A stretch of 64,000 nt of DNA from the NCBI RefSeq assembly GCF_000247695.1, contig NW_004624795.1:9831755-9895754 (forward strand), written 5' to 3'. This document shows, one piece after another, positions 1 to 10,409 of this stretch (position 1 is its first letter; each line of letters begins with the position of its first letter). The position numbers and the translations under genes are program-made. The DNA is from Heterocephalus glaber (taxonomy: Eukaryota > Chordata > Mammalia > Rodentia > Bathyergidae). The notes beneath the pieces were generated by a model, which did not search any database, was not told the origin of the DNA, and saw only the letters and a program-made list of their open reading frames with translations.

Positions 1-2148
1 TATTTCTTTCTCTTGTCTAATTGCTGTGGCTAATGTTTCCAAAACTATATTGAACAGGAGTGGTGATTATGGACATCCTTGTCTCATTCCTGATTTTAGT
101 ATGAAGGATTTCAGTTTTTGACCATTTAGTATGATATTGGCTGTTGGTTTTGCATACATGGCTTTTCTCAGATTGAGGTAGAGACCATCTATTCCGATAT
201 TTTGTAGGGTTTTTATCATAAATGCGTGTTAGATTTTGTCAAATACTTTTTCTGCATCTATTGAGATGATCATATGATTTTTGTCCCTGGCTATATTGAT
301 ATAGTGTATTACATTGATTGATTTGCATATGTTGAACCATCCCTGCATCCCTGGGATGAATCCCACTTGGTTAGGGTGTATGATCTTCTGGATGATCTTC
401 TACATTCTGTTTGCCAGTATCCTGTTAAGGATTTTTGCATCTATGTTCACCAGTGAGATTGGCCTATAGTTCTCTTTTTTGGTTGGGTCTTTCTCTGCTA
501 TGGGGATCAAGGTGATGTTTGCTTCCAGGAATGATTTGGGGAGTATTGCTTGTCTTTCAATTTCGTTGAAGAGTTTAAACAGTAGTGGCAGTAGTTCCTC
601 TCTAAATATCTTGTAGAATTCAGTGGTGAAGCCATCAGGACCCGGGCTTTTCTTGGTTGGTATGTTTTAATTACGTTTTCAATTTCATTCATTGATATTG
701 GGTTGTTCAGAATTTTTAGGTCTTCTTCATTCAACTTTGGTAATTCATATTTGTCTAGGTATCTGTCTATTTCTTGTGTGTTTTCCATTTTATTGGCATA
801 TAGGTTCTGGAAGTAGATATTGATGATCCTCTGGATTTCTGCTGGGTTTGTTTTAATTTCACCCTTTTCATTCCTAATTGCACGGATTTGGGCCTTTTCT
901 TTCCTTTTTCTGATAAGGTTGGCAAAACGTTTGTTAATTTTGTTCATTCTTTCAAAGAATGAACTCTTTGCTTCATTAATTTTTTGTATCATTCCGTTAG
1001 TCTCCATTGCATTGCTCTCTGCTCTGATCTTTATAATTTCCTCCCTTGTATGAGCTTTGGGTTTGTCCTGCTCTTCTTTTTCTAGAAGCTTGAGGTTCAG
1101 CATCAGGTTGTTTAATTGGACTCACTCTACTTTCCTAATATGAGTATTCACTGCTATGAATTTTCCTCATAAGGCTGCTTTCATTGTGTCCCATAGATTC
1201 CGATATGTTGTACTGTCATTGTCATTTATTTGAAGGAATTGTCTGATTTCTTCTTTAATTTCCTCTGTGACTCATTGGTTATTCAGAAGTGTGTTGTTCA
1301 ATTTCCATGTGTTTATGAAGTTTTTGCAGTTTCTTTTGCTGTTGATCTCCAATTTCCTCACACTATGGTCTGATAATATACAGCAGATATTTTAAATTCC
1401 TTTGCACTTACCTAAATAGGTTCTATGAGCGTGTATGTGGTCTATTTTTGAGAATGACCCATGTGCAGCTGAAAAGAATGTGTATTCTGATTTTGTGGGG
1501 TGGAAGATTCTGTAAACATCTGTTAAGTTCATATGTTCAAGAGTTTGATTGAGTTCTAGTATTTAATTGCTTGTTGTCTGGTTGATCTATCTATTTGTGA
1601 CAATGGGGTATTGAGGTCCTCCACTACTATTGTATTAGTGCTTATATGGTTTTTCATGTCCATTAGTATTTGTTTTATATAGTTGGGTGCACTAGTGTTT
1701 GGTGCATAGATATTTATGATTGTCATCTCTTCCTCTTGGATTGTTCCCTTTACAAGGATATAGTGTCCTTCTTTGTCTGTCTTAATCAGTGTTGGTTTGA
1801 AATCCACTTGGTCTGCAAACAGGATAGCTACTCCTGCTTTTTGGGGGGTTCCCATTGCATAGAGTTTTGTTTTCCACCCTTTAATTTTCAGTCTTTGAGT
1901 TTCCTTTTGAATTAAGTGTGTTTCTTGTATGCAGCATATTGTAGGATCTTGCTTCTTGACCCATTCTGCAAGTCTATTTTTTTTTGTGTGTGTGGTACCA
2001 GGGATTGAACTCAGGATCTCGCACTTACAAGGCAGGCAACAGTGCCACTGAGCTAAATCCCTGGCTCCAGTCTATTTCTTTTGATTGGTGAGTTGAAACC
2101 ATTAATATTGATGGTTGTAACTGATATGTATTGAGTTATCATTGTCAT
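1..2148 (-). pseudogene. L1 ORF2 remnant (endonuclease and reverse transcriptase)
   Basis: In the family this protein nicks DNA (APE-type endonuclease) and reverse-transcribes L1 RNA at the nick. The proposed start is the ATG at 2148-2146, followed by MTMITQYISVTTINIDGFNS, which resembles the usual ORF2 N-terminus ending in SPIKR. The endonuclease QETHL motif lies near 1913-1927. The longest open endonuclease piece is 1855-1556, and another open piece is 1103-507. The reverse transcriptase GMRQGCP block is at about 65-85 and is followed by a stop where the family has leucine. The YADD catalytic box and everything after it lie outside the window. Stops are frequent between 1555 and 1104. An ID SINE at 1980-2068 breaks the frame near the N-terminus. 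It is clearly dead. Confidence 0.9.
1980..2068 (-). mobile_element. ID-type SINE inserted into L1 ORF2
   Basis: On the minus strand this reads as an ID SINE: a tagctcagtggc-like A box, a gagttcaatccc-like B box and an A-rich tail, seen on the plus strand as T-rich sequence at 1980-1985. The flanking direct repeat agtctattt (1971-1979 and 2069-2077) marks the target duplication. It is younger than the L1 that it splits. Confidence 0.92.
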
Positions 2149-2183
2149 GACTTTTCTTTTTGTTGGATCCTGTCCCTTTGCTT

Positions 2184-3239
2184 TTAATTTCTTGCCGTGC
2201 CCGGTGGATTCATTCTGCTGGGCTTTTTGGGGTTGTGATCCTCATTGTCTTTTCCTAGGATTTTGTCTAGAATTTTTTTGGAGTACTGGTTTGGTATTCA
2301 TGAAGTTCCTAAGGTGCTCTTTGTCATGAAACTATCTTATTTCACCATCAATTTTGAAGGATAGTTTTGCAGGGTACATCAATTTGTGTTGGAGGTTGTT
2401 TTCCATTAGGGCTTGAAATATGTCACTCTAAGCTCTTCCTGCCTTGAGGGTTTGCACTGAGAAGTCTGCTGTGATTTTGATGGGCTTTCCTTTGTATGTG
2501 ATTTGTTTCTTTTCTCTAACTACTTGTAGAAATTTGTTCTTCTGTTGGGTTTCCGGAATCTTAACAATTATAAGTCTATGTGTAGATTTTTTTTGATCAA
2601 GGCTAGTTGGAGTCCTATATACCTCGCTTATCTGTATATCAAATTCTTTTCCCCTGCTTGGAAAGTTTTCTGCCATCACTTCTGTAAACAGTTTTTTTAA
2701 GTTATCTGCACTCTCTCCTGTTTCTTCATTGACTCCAATCAGTCTTATGTTCTTTTTCTTTGCATCATCTAGCAGCTGCTGGATTGATTCCTCGTGGTCC
2801 CTTAAAATTTTAAATAATTTTTTTCTTTTCCTCATCACTAATTTCAATCTTATCTTCTATATCTGTAATTCTGTCTTCACATTGGCTCATTCTACTACAT
2901 AGACTTTCAATGGAGTTTTTAATCTCCTGAAAATCTGTTTGCATCTGTTTTATGGATTCCATTTGTTTCTGTGTTAGGATACTGTCATGTTCCTCAGCTC
3001 CTCTATTTTTTTTTATCTGTATCCTCTCTAGATTTATTAATCGTGTCTTGCACTATGGCCATAATCTTTGCTGTTATGTGAGAAACTATTTCTGATTTCA
3101 TTTTTTCCAGATCCTCTTTCATTGCTAGTTCAGGGATTCCAGGTGGTTGAATATCAGATTGTTCCATCTCATTTCCCTTTGGTGTTGCTATAGGTGATCT
3201 GGAAGTCTGGTTCTCAGGCTTGTTTACCTGTGTTCTCAT
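2184..3239 (-). pseudogene. L1 ORF1 remnant (RNA-binding chaperone)
   Basis: ORF1 protein is the coiled-coil RNA chaperone of the L1 particle. The start is the ATG at 3239, which opens MRTQVNKPENQTSR. The frame is open to 3003, is shifted in a run of T on the plus strand near 3008, and is open again at 2847-2428. A heptad-like stretch (IKNSIESLCSRMSQ, EDRITDIEDKIE) sits before the RNA-binding part (RLIGVNEETGES, KEFDIQISEVYRTP, RLIIVKIPET, ITYKGKPIKITADFS). One reading frame near the end terminates at TAA 2186-2184, giving 352 codons in all if the shifts cancel, a normal length for rodent ORF1. That end point is inferred. Stops at about 2427 and in the shifted parts make it non-functional. 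Confidence 0.85.
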
Positions 3240-3425
3240 TTTGACTTGGGGGTGGGGGTGTTCTTGGCGCCATCGCAGCTCACCTCCTCTGTCCTGGGAG
3301 CCACAGCATGCCTACCCAGAAGCCTCCTCCTGCCTGGGAGCTGTGGTGCACCAATCTGGAGGTCTCCTCTGGGCTGGGAGCTATGGTACGCCTACCCAGA
3401 AGCCTCCTCCTGCCTTTCTTCTTAG
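3240..3425 (-). promoter_or_regulatory. L1 5' untranslated region
   Basis: This G+C-rich segment lies just upstream of ORF1 and contains three copies of a 40-bp tandem unit. In L1 elements the 5' UTR carries the internal promoter, and tandem monomers are known in rodent L1s. The change to AT-rich sequence near 3425 is taken as the element's 5' edge. No experimental promoter mark can be read from the sequence. Confidence 0.6.
3294..3413. repeat. 40-bp tandem repeat, three copies
   Basis: Units start with ctgggagc at 3294, 3334 and 3374, an exact 40-bp spacing. Units 1 and 3 share the block cctacccagaagcctcctcc; unit 2 has diverged. The array lies in the L1 5' region. Confidence 0.88.
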
Positions 3426-4010
3426 TTTTTAATAAACTCCTACTATGATTTTACATAATCATATTCATATTTAATAATAACATATCATCCATTGCCCAGA
3501 CAATATAATAAGATGCAGATGAAAACAGTCATGTCTGAGGAGCAAAAGATTTTTCAGGGAGAATACCTAGCATATTTACAGTACTTTTATACACATAGGG
3601 AATCTGGTTCTCAAAATAACCCAAGGAGGTAAGTAGGGTAGGTGGTATCATATCCGTTTTGTGCTTTGAATGATTCAAAGTTTACCAAGTTGACAAAATT
3701 AATATATGTTAAAGTGAGAAAGCTGAAACTTATATCTGTGTGTGTAATAGTCTCAGATTGGAAGTACTAGTCACAGACTGTTTCTACATTGTCTCCTTCC
3801 AAACACAGTCGGCTTGTACTTTCCCAAATATTTTGAATAAGATCTATGTGACTTACTTTATCCTGTGCCACATGATGAAAATGAAATCTCACTTCTGGGC
3901 AGAAATCTTAAGAGCTAACATGGATTTTCTTCATTTCTTACCATCTGCCCTGGTGATGAAGGAATCCTATGTCAAAATAGAATCTTTCTTAGTTTCATCC
4001 TTGAATATTT
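3426..4010. other. No recognisable feature
   Basis: AT-rich sequence. I see no gene, SINE or other repeat I can name here. The open frame starting at 3740 has no familiar motif and ends inside the adjacent SINE, so it is treated as chance. Confidence 0.5.
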
Positions 4011-4020
4011 ACAATAAGGA

Positions 4021-4114
4021 TGGCTGGGGATGTAGCTCAATGACACCAGACCTGCCTGGCAAGCCCAAGATCCTGAGTTTGAACTCTGGTACCACAAAAA
4101 AAAAAAACAAACAT
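4021..4114 (+). mobile_element. ID-type SINE
   Basis: The body starts ggctggggatgtagctcaat, carries a B-box remnant (gagtttgaactc), and ends in gtaccac plus poly(A). The target duplication acaataagga is at 4011-4020 and 4115-4124. Confidence 0.93.
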
Positions 4115-4354
4115 ACAATAAGGACAACAACACTGATAACTGGCTCTGGACATGTAATTTAGAATCTTATAACATTTGGTGAGTTTATGAGGTATGTTTT
4201 GGGAGGCATTTGTTGCCACAGTATTTCCACATGTATCCTGAATTATATGCCCTTACTACCACTCCTTCCCCCATTCTGCAAATGATTCACATAGTATGAT
4301 GAAATAGTTAAATGACAATTTGACAGTAATTCTGAAGCACTGAAACAAGTATCT

Positions 4355-4440
4355 TCTTTTTTCCCAGTGCAGTAGATCCAACCCAGTACCATATGTATTC
4401 CAGGCAAGTGTTGTACCACTGAGTTACATCTCAAGCCCCA
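4355..4440 (-). mobile_element. ID-type SINE, older copy
   Basis: The antisense order is a T-rich start, ccagtgcagtagatccaacc, then ccaggcaagtgttgtaccac and tgagttacatctcaagccc. It has drifted more than the copies with perfect target duplications, and I found no clear duplication. Confidence 0.75.
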
Positions 4441-4539
4441 AGTCTGCTACATTGATGTTTTTTCATTGGCTATTACTGGTGGGTGACTCTGACTAATAAA
4501 TGGAATTGTTATACTCTTTATTCACAGTGATAAATTCTT

Positions 4540-4729
4540 CCCCCCTCCCCTCCCTTCACCCTCCCCTGCCCCTTCCTCTCTCCCTCCACCTCTTCTTCCT
4601 CTTCCTCTTATTCCTCCTCCTCCCCCTCTCCCTGCCCCTCCCCCTCCCCTCCTCCTCCTTTTTTCTTCTTCTTCCTCTTCTTCTCCTTCTCCTTCTCCTT
4701 CTCCTTCTCCTTCTTCTTCTCCTTCTTCC
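4540..4729. repeat. Pyrimidine-rich tract (CTTCTC and CCTCC type)
   Basis: About 190 bases almost free of purines on the plus strand. The left part is C-rich (ccctcccc runs) and the right part is a regular ccttct/cttctc array. Long homopurine:homopyrimidine mirror-like tracts can adopt triplex structure, which is an inference here. Leucine- or arginine-rich open frames across it are artefacts of composition. Confidence 0.93.
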
Positions 4730-4801
4730 AGAGATCAAACTCAGAACCTTGTGCTTGCAAGGCAGGTGCAGTGTCACTGAGTTAAATCCCTCGCCCCAAT
4801 G
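4540..4801 (-). mobile_element. ID-type SINE with a long purine-rich tail
   Basis: The SINE body is 4730-4801 in antisense (gagatcaaactcagaacctt through gttaaatccctcgcccc). Where the A-rich tail should be, the plus strand has a pyrimidine tract from 4540 to 4729. A short direct repeat aattctt (4533-4539 and 4802-4808) brackets the body and the tract, which supports reading them as one insertion whose tail has expanded. Confidence 0.8.
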
Positions 4802-4809
4802 AATTCTTT

Positions 4810-5423
4810 CCTAACATGAAAGTGCGAGAACTTTTACTGTCAACCACTTATTAAAGGGAAACACAAAATAATTGCATGAATACAGTGCAAGGTAATTGAA
4901 GGTCACCCATGAATTAAAACTATGGAGACTTATACCCAGAATTTATGTGAAAGCATTTGCAGGGCACTTTCTGGGTGATAAGGGCAACAAAGAGCAAATG
5001 AAGAAAGAAAAAAATGGTGTTGATGAAGAAAAAGAAAGCTAGAGAAAACAAAGACTAATAGTGGTGATTAAAGAAAGAGAAAGGCATTTACTCTAGGAAT
5101 CCAAGCTATGCTGGGTATGAAACAGCAGAAGTTGAAATATTAATAAGACAACCAATAAGTAGAAGATTACAGGGCAAGTGTGGGTGTGCCGAAGGATGCC
5201 ATCAGAAATATCTGTGTTCTTTGTTCTTTGTCCTTTTTTATATCCTGTGAAAATAGAGATGAAAAAGTTAAAAAGCCAATAAAAATTAGGAGTTTGTGAA
5301 ATATCTTAGCATGCTAGTTTTACATGCAGACTTAGTACTGGCTGTAAAGATTTTTCCCCATGAGTTCTACAAAGAATAGTGAATATTTTAAGATGATGCA
5401 TTAGTGGCAAAGTAGGAAGTCTC
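4810..5423. other. No recognisable feature
   Basis: Purine-rich, AT-rich sequence with no gene or named repeat that I can support. Confidence 0.5.
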
Positions 5424-5438
5424 AAAAATGTGATTTAA

Positions 5439-5543
5439 AGGGGCTGGAGATTTAGCTCAGTGGTGCCACTTCCTGCCCCGCAAGTGCAAGGACCTGAGTT
5501 CTATCCCCAGTACCAAAAAGAAAAATAAAAAAGGAAGTGCTAG
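5439..5543 (+). mobile_element. ID-type SINE with 15-bp target duplication
   Basis: Starts ggggctggagatttagctca, carries gagttctatccccagtacc, then an A-rich tail. The direct repeat aaaaatgtgatttaa occurs at 5424-5438 and 5544-5558. A further shared aggaagt just outside each copy suggests the duplication may be longer and imperfect. Confidence 0.95.
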
Positions 5544-5558
5544 AAAAATGTGATTTAA

Positions 5559-6040
5559 GTCTTCATGATCAAAGTTTGACTTCATTTCATTTTCTAGTGC
5601 TAATCCAGGGAACAGGCAAATTGAATGGCCACCTGGACATCATAATTTGGAGTAACTAAAATTCTCTCTGTTATTTACAGCTGTTCCCTGTTACCTGCGT
5701 TGACTCTACCTCCTATCACATCAGTGGCAACATTAGAATCTCATAGGAGTGCAAACCCTACTATGAACTGTACATGAAAGGGATTGAGATTGTGTGCTCC
5801 TTATGAGAATCTAATGCCTTCTGATCTGAGTTGGAGCTGAGATGGTGATGCTAGCACTGGGACCAGCTTCAAATACAGATTCACATTTGACTAAAGAGGT
5901 TTGACTAAATCAATTTTTTGCAGACTCATATAAAAATCAGAGTGTGGCAAGTGAAAATTAAGTTGCATCTGATGCCAGACTTTAACTAAGAATTTGACAC
6001 TTACTTTAGTCTGTGAGTGACCCACTAATTATCTTATTTA
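5559..6040. other. No recognisable feature
   Basis: I see no supported gene or repeat. It forms the left flank of the hAT-like pseudogene, and I could not find terminal inverted repeats or a target duplication in it by eye. Confidence 0.45.
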
Positions 6041-6117
6041 CCACTTCCATCTGTGCCTCTTTCCCACACTTGTCTTCATAATAGTTTTGATAAGCTCAGA
6101 GGCTAACCATAGACAAA

Positions 6118-7970
6118 ATGAACAAAAGATGTATGTTTCTGGAGAGTTTCTTTGAAAAGGAAGTAGGAACCAATGATAAGATAGCAGAAAATTCCAAGAC
6201 CACCAACAAAAAGAAAGCTGCATTTAAAAGAAAATACCAAGAGTCTTACTTAAATTATGGTTTTGTGGCAATAGATGATTCACATTGTCTAAGCTTACTT
6301 CATATAATATGCAGTAAATGGCCATCTAACGAATTTATGACATCTTTAAAATTGCTTTTCCACATGGAGACCAAGCACACTGAATTAAAAGACAACCCTT
6401 CAGAGTTTTTGAAAAGAAAAGCAAACATGAGCACAAAGAATAGAAGCAATTATTGAGGCCCACCACATCATCAAATGTGCCTGAAAACATCATTCTTAGT
6501 GGCTAACTGCGTGACTAGCACTAAGAAGCCCTTTACTGTTGGTGAAAAGTTGATCCTGTTGTGGCTAAGGACATCTGTTGTGAAATTTTAGGAGAGGCTT
6601 CAGTTCAAAAGATGACATATATTGTTCTTTTGGCTAACAATTGAACTAGAAGAATTGATAAAATGGCACCAGATATTGCCGCACAGCTTTTAGAGGGAAC
6701 TGATGAGTCACCATGGTATACAATCCAGGCAAGTGGGTCTACTGATATTGACAAAGCAACAGTGCTTCTTTTTGTGCAGTATATTTTTCAAGTATATATG
6801 CAGGAGCTTATGTTATGTGCACTTTTGTTGCCAACCAACGCCATAGCTTCAGAGCTATTTGAGACTTTGAATGACGACACATCAGGGAAATCAAATAGGT
6901 GATTTTGTGTCAGTATATGCACAGAATGAGAGACTGCCATGAACAGATGGCCCTCTGGTTTTACTACTTAGGTTAAAGAATTCACCTCTGACTGTAAGTC
7001 TATGCACTGTGTCATCCATAAAGAAATGCTGGTTAGCCAAAAATATCTCAACAACATTTTCTAGGATGTGATTATATTAAAATGATTAACCATATTAAAG
7101 TACATACCTTTAACTTGCATCTATTTGTGCAGTTCTGTGAAGAGATGATACAGAGTACACATGTCTTGTCTTATGCACAGAATTCAGATGGCTTTCTAAA
7201 GGTAGATCACTGGCAGAGTTTTTGAGTTACAAGAGCCCCTCCAGAGATTACTTTTAGAAAAGCAGTCACTACTGGCAGCACATCAGTGACCCAGAATGCA
7301 TGGCGAAACTTGCTTAATCATGTGACATAGTGAACCTGCTCTGTGAATTCAATCTGTCATTTCAAAGGGGAATGACGACTGTGTTCAAGCTAGCAAATAA
7401 AGTGGCTACATTCAGAGACAGATTGGAATTACAGAGGTGACAAGCAAATATTGGGAAATTTGATATATTTCTAACATTTGCAGAGATTTTTGAAAGAGCC
7501 TGAGCCAGAGTCTTCTTTTGCCCAGCTGGTTCACAATCACCTATCTCTGCTTTCAAAAGAGTTTGAGCATTACTTACCAACCTCAAAAATTCTCAAATTG
7601 GGAAGGAATAGATCTGTCCCCCATTTGTGAATAAGCCAGAGGAATTGACTTTGTCCATGCTAGAAGAGGATCAACTGCTTCATATTGCAAATGATGGTGG
7701 CCTTAAAAGTATTTTTGAGATAACTTCAAATCTCTGTATGTTCTGGATTAAAGTCAAGGCAGAATAACCTGAGATTTCCACCAAAGTACTGAAAGCCTGC
7801 TTTGATTTCCAACATCCTGTCTTTGTGAAGCAGAGTTGTCTGCAGTGACAGCCACCAGAACAAGATTATGGAGTATATTCCACATAAAAAACATATTTGG
7901 GGGGTCACTGTCTCCCATCACCCTCAGGTTAGAGTGTCTAGTTACAGGAAAACGAGCTCAAGTCTTCCAG
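6118..7970 (+). pseudogene. hAT-family (ZBED/Buster-like) transposase pseudogene
   Basis: The first open frame (6118-6453) contains a BED-type zinc-finger remnant: KRKYQESYLNYGF, then HIICSKWPSNEF and HMETKH. One cysteine of the expected CxxC appears as histidine. Further frames continue in family order: TKKPFTVGEKLIL near 6525, then IDKMAPDIAAQLLEGT, then ASGSTDIDKATVLLFVQY (the family's DESTDVSG region with the acidic residue lost), then INHIKVHTFNLHLFVQFCEEM near 7090-7150. PFVNKPEEL, FWIKVKAE and SAVTATRTR fall between about 7620 and 7880 and correspond to the C-terminal hAT dimerisation region. Many stops and frameshifts separate these pieces. It could be an old autonomous hAT (Charlie/Buster) element or a retrocopy of a domesticated ZBED5-like gene; gaps in the alignment prevent a choice. 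Not functional. Confidence 0.8.
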
Positions 7971-8728
7971 TTATTCTTTATTGTGATAAGTTCTATAATT
8001 ATTTCATCATGCATTATAATATAATAATAGCAGAAATAATAATAGTAATAATAACAGAAATAAATGAAGTCTGCTTGAATTCCCCTGAAACTATAACCCA
8101 CCTCACACTCCAGATGACAGAAAAATTGTCTTTCATTTTAGGAACTGCTATTGTAGATTGTTACTTCTCAAATTTTAAATGTGAATTTAGATCACTTGAT
8201 GACTTTGTTCAAAAGTAAAGATCTGATTCTGTAGGTGTAGGAAGAGACTTCGGATTCTGTGTTTCAAACTATCACCTTGGTGATACTGATTCTATTGATC
8301 TAAGGGTGACCCATTAAGCACCAAAAACATCAAGTCTCAGAGTACTTGAGTAATTTTGCAAAACACTTTCTACCTGGTGAAACTGGTTAGTAGGCAAGTC
8401 TGTCTGACTTGATAGCTTGTGTTCTTGGTCAATACTATAATGCTTCCCCTTAGGCAGACACTCAGACAGGACATTTTCTGAGAAGAAAAATGTTGCCATG
8501 AGGATGATGGATTGCTAAGCCGGCAAAAATATCAGCCATTCCAGCTCTCACTCACTGTGGGAAATATATGTTTCAAGCTTGGAAACCTTAAAAAACTTCA
8601 ACTTTACCCAACAATAGCTGTTTTCATGGCCTCATCTCAGAAAGTCTTGACATGGCTCCACTATTCCAGGAAGAAGGAAAGATTACTGTTGCTTCTTAAC
8701 GATTTACATAAGACAAAGCTGTAACTTT
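7971..8728. other. No recognisable feature
   Basis: Includes an AATAAT-rich stretch at 8010-8065, which could be a decayed A-rich tail of the preceding pseudogene or plain AT-rich sequence. Nothing else is supported. Confidence 0.4.
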
Positions 8729-8779
8729 TTTTGTCATTGACTAACTTTTAAGATAACTTTTGTCATTGACTAACTTTTA
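8729..8779. repeat. 22-bp direct repeat, two copies 29 bp apart
   Basis: The block containing ttgtcattgactaactttta occurs at 8729-8750 and again at 8758-8779, separated by 7 bases. It looks like a local tandem duplication. Confidence 0.9.
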
Positions 8780-8839
8780 TCAATTAGTAGCTCCAATGTG
8801 CAATTCATCTGAAGCTTTCTCTGTTAATGTTTTCTCAAA

Positions 8840-9110
8840 TTCTATCATTCCTTCCTGTAGTGCACAGCCCATGCCATTTTCATTCCTCTTTCATGCTTCT
8901 GTTCCAGATCTTCCATCTAAAGTGAAAGTATGACTTCTCTTTCTTCAAGGCCCAACATAAAGTCAGAAAGCCTTTTCTGATGTGTCTCCACACCATGTGT
9001 CTCCATTTCTACTGCCTCTACCTTCACCCAGGCCATCAAAATTTCTCCACTGAACTGCTAACAGAGCCTTCTAATTTGCTCTGTGTTTTGGTCCTTCCTT
9101 TCCACGTGAC
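8840..9110 (+). repeat. L2 (LINE-2)-like remnant
   Basis: Contains the type of phrase typical of mammalian L2 3' sequence (caaggcccaacataaagtca followed by agaaagccttttctgatg). It is highly diverged; the family is inferred from remembered consensus and the limits are approximate. Confidence 0.55.
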
Positions 9111-9248
9111 AGCTCCTATGTACAGAGAGACAACGGCAGGTTTAAAAGGTTAGTTCAATCAGGCCACTTTCTCATGGTTAGCATCTTCATCACACTTCTC
9201 TCATCTCATATTCAGTAGCATTTCAACCTGGTTGCATGTGAGAAGCCT

Positions 9249-9470
9249 GTGTTAGTTAGCTTTCCCTCACTATATTAAAATTCCTGACACAGTTAATCTA
9301 TAAAGAGGAAAGGTTTATTTTAACTCATACTATTGGAGATTCCAGTCCGTGATCAGTTGGCCCTGTTGTGTTGGGGCCCGTGGAGGCAGCATAAGGCAGG
9401 ACTCCATGCCATCATTCAGTCTCAACCCAAACACCATGGCTTCAGGAGTCTCTGCTTGAATTTACCTTGC
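9249..9470 (+). repeat. Interspersed repeat, same layout as 38120-38500 and 38541-38820
   Basis: Begins gttagttagctttccctcac and includes aggtttattttaactcatac and a cagtccgtgatcagttgg block. The two copies near 38 kb keep the same order (gttagt or cttagt, a tttattt/ggcttacag block, then a pyrimidine-rich or cagtccac block). I recognise the family as common in rodents but cannot name it reliably. Confidence 0.6.
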
Positions 9471-9489
9471 TTACTCATACTGTGACTTG

Positions 9490-9830
9490 CAATGTCTTAC
9501 TAGACAATAAGCTCCAATGACACAGGGACCTTGTGTCTTGTTCATTGTACTTGGCCCAGTATGGACAATTCATTAACTCATTCAGTAAATCCTTGCAAAC
9601 AAGTATGAAAGAATTTCCCAAGTAGAACTAATTACTTCTTCTTCTGTATCCTCAAAGTCCTTTGAAGACTGCTCCATAAAAATACACATCCCATCTTTTA
9701 TCCACTTGCACCTGTCCCTGTGTCCTTTGTAGACAAAGAGCTACTTGAGTGTGGGAGCTTTGTCTTATTCATATCTTAATTTCTTTTTCCAAGCATCACA
9801 CTAAGTATATGATAGGTACTTAGTAAAGCT
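9490..9830 (+). repeat. L2-like 3' ends, two fragments
   Basis: Two pieces resemble the L2 3' end: 9495-9595 (aataagctccaatgacacag, then gttcattgtacttggccc) and 9720-9830 (agagctacttgagtgtggga, then ataggtacttagtaaa). Two ends in tandem imply two copies or a duplication. Confidence 0.6.
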
Positions 9831-10405
9831 ACAACACTACCTTCTATTATGAAAATCAGAAATTTATGAGTAGTAGCATCCCAAGGATGACATAGCCTAT
9901 GTCAGCTCATTAATAACCTTAGCAGTTATTTAAAAATTATGTCTGATGTGGTTGGAAAGAGGATTTTAAGAGCGATATGATGACAATAAAAAGCAGATAG
10001 ACTCTTTAGTCAGGTTTATTATTGATTTCAAGTTGTTTATGAATATGTATTTCCTTAGGGTCTATATTCCAGGATGACCACTACACCTGTCTTGCCTTAG
10101 GTACACCATTGTTTCTGAAAAGTGCACAAATACATGACTACTGTCCTCTTTTATCAAAGCCTCTGACAATTAAGAGCTAAAGCCGAAGATGCAGCAGTCC
10201 TCTTGGCTAAGCCTTAGCAAACAATTATATGCTCATCTGAACCTGAGATGCTGGTAAACCACAAATGAAGCTAATTATCTATTTGCTACAAGCCTGCAGA
10301 CATTGGTATTATGAAGATGAGAAGAAGCCCAACTGTTCAAGAGTAAAAGGATATTATTTGCCATATTACATTTAAAGAAACAGCCCAGAGCTATTTTCTG
10401 TGGAT
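9831..10405. other. No recognisable feature
   Basis: AT-rich, with no supported gene or repeat. Confidence 0.5.
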
Positions 10406-10409
10406 GTGA

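Larger units (their letters stand above)
1..3425 (-). mobile_element. Degenerate L1 (LINE-1) element, 3' part beyond the window
   Basis: The minus strand reads, in order, a G+C-richer 5' region (3425-3240), an ORF1 remnant, a 35-base gap, and an ORF2 remnant that runs off the left edge. Matches to the L1 endonuclease (GHYILVKGTI, IINIYAPN) and reverse transcriptase (GMRQGCP followed by SPLLFNIVLE) identify the family. Many in-frame stops and frameshifts show it cannot transpose. An ID SINE splits ORF2. Because the 5' region is present, the copy may have been nearly full length, but its 3' end and both target duplications are not visible. Family level is confident; the subfamily is unknown. 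Confidence 0.93.

Noticed and set aside
3294..3413. CRISPR-like or regulatory satellite array
   Set aside because: Only three directly adjoining units without spacers, in an L1 5' region of a mammalian genome.
4500..4802. Leucine/proline-rich frame on the plus strand and arginine-rich frame on the minus strand
   Set aside because: Both are translations of the same pyrimidine tract and SINE; no start context or family match.
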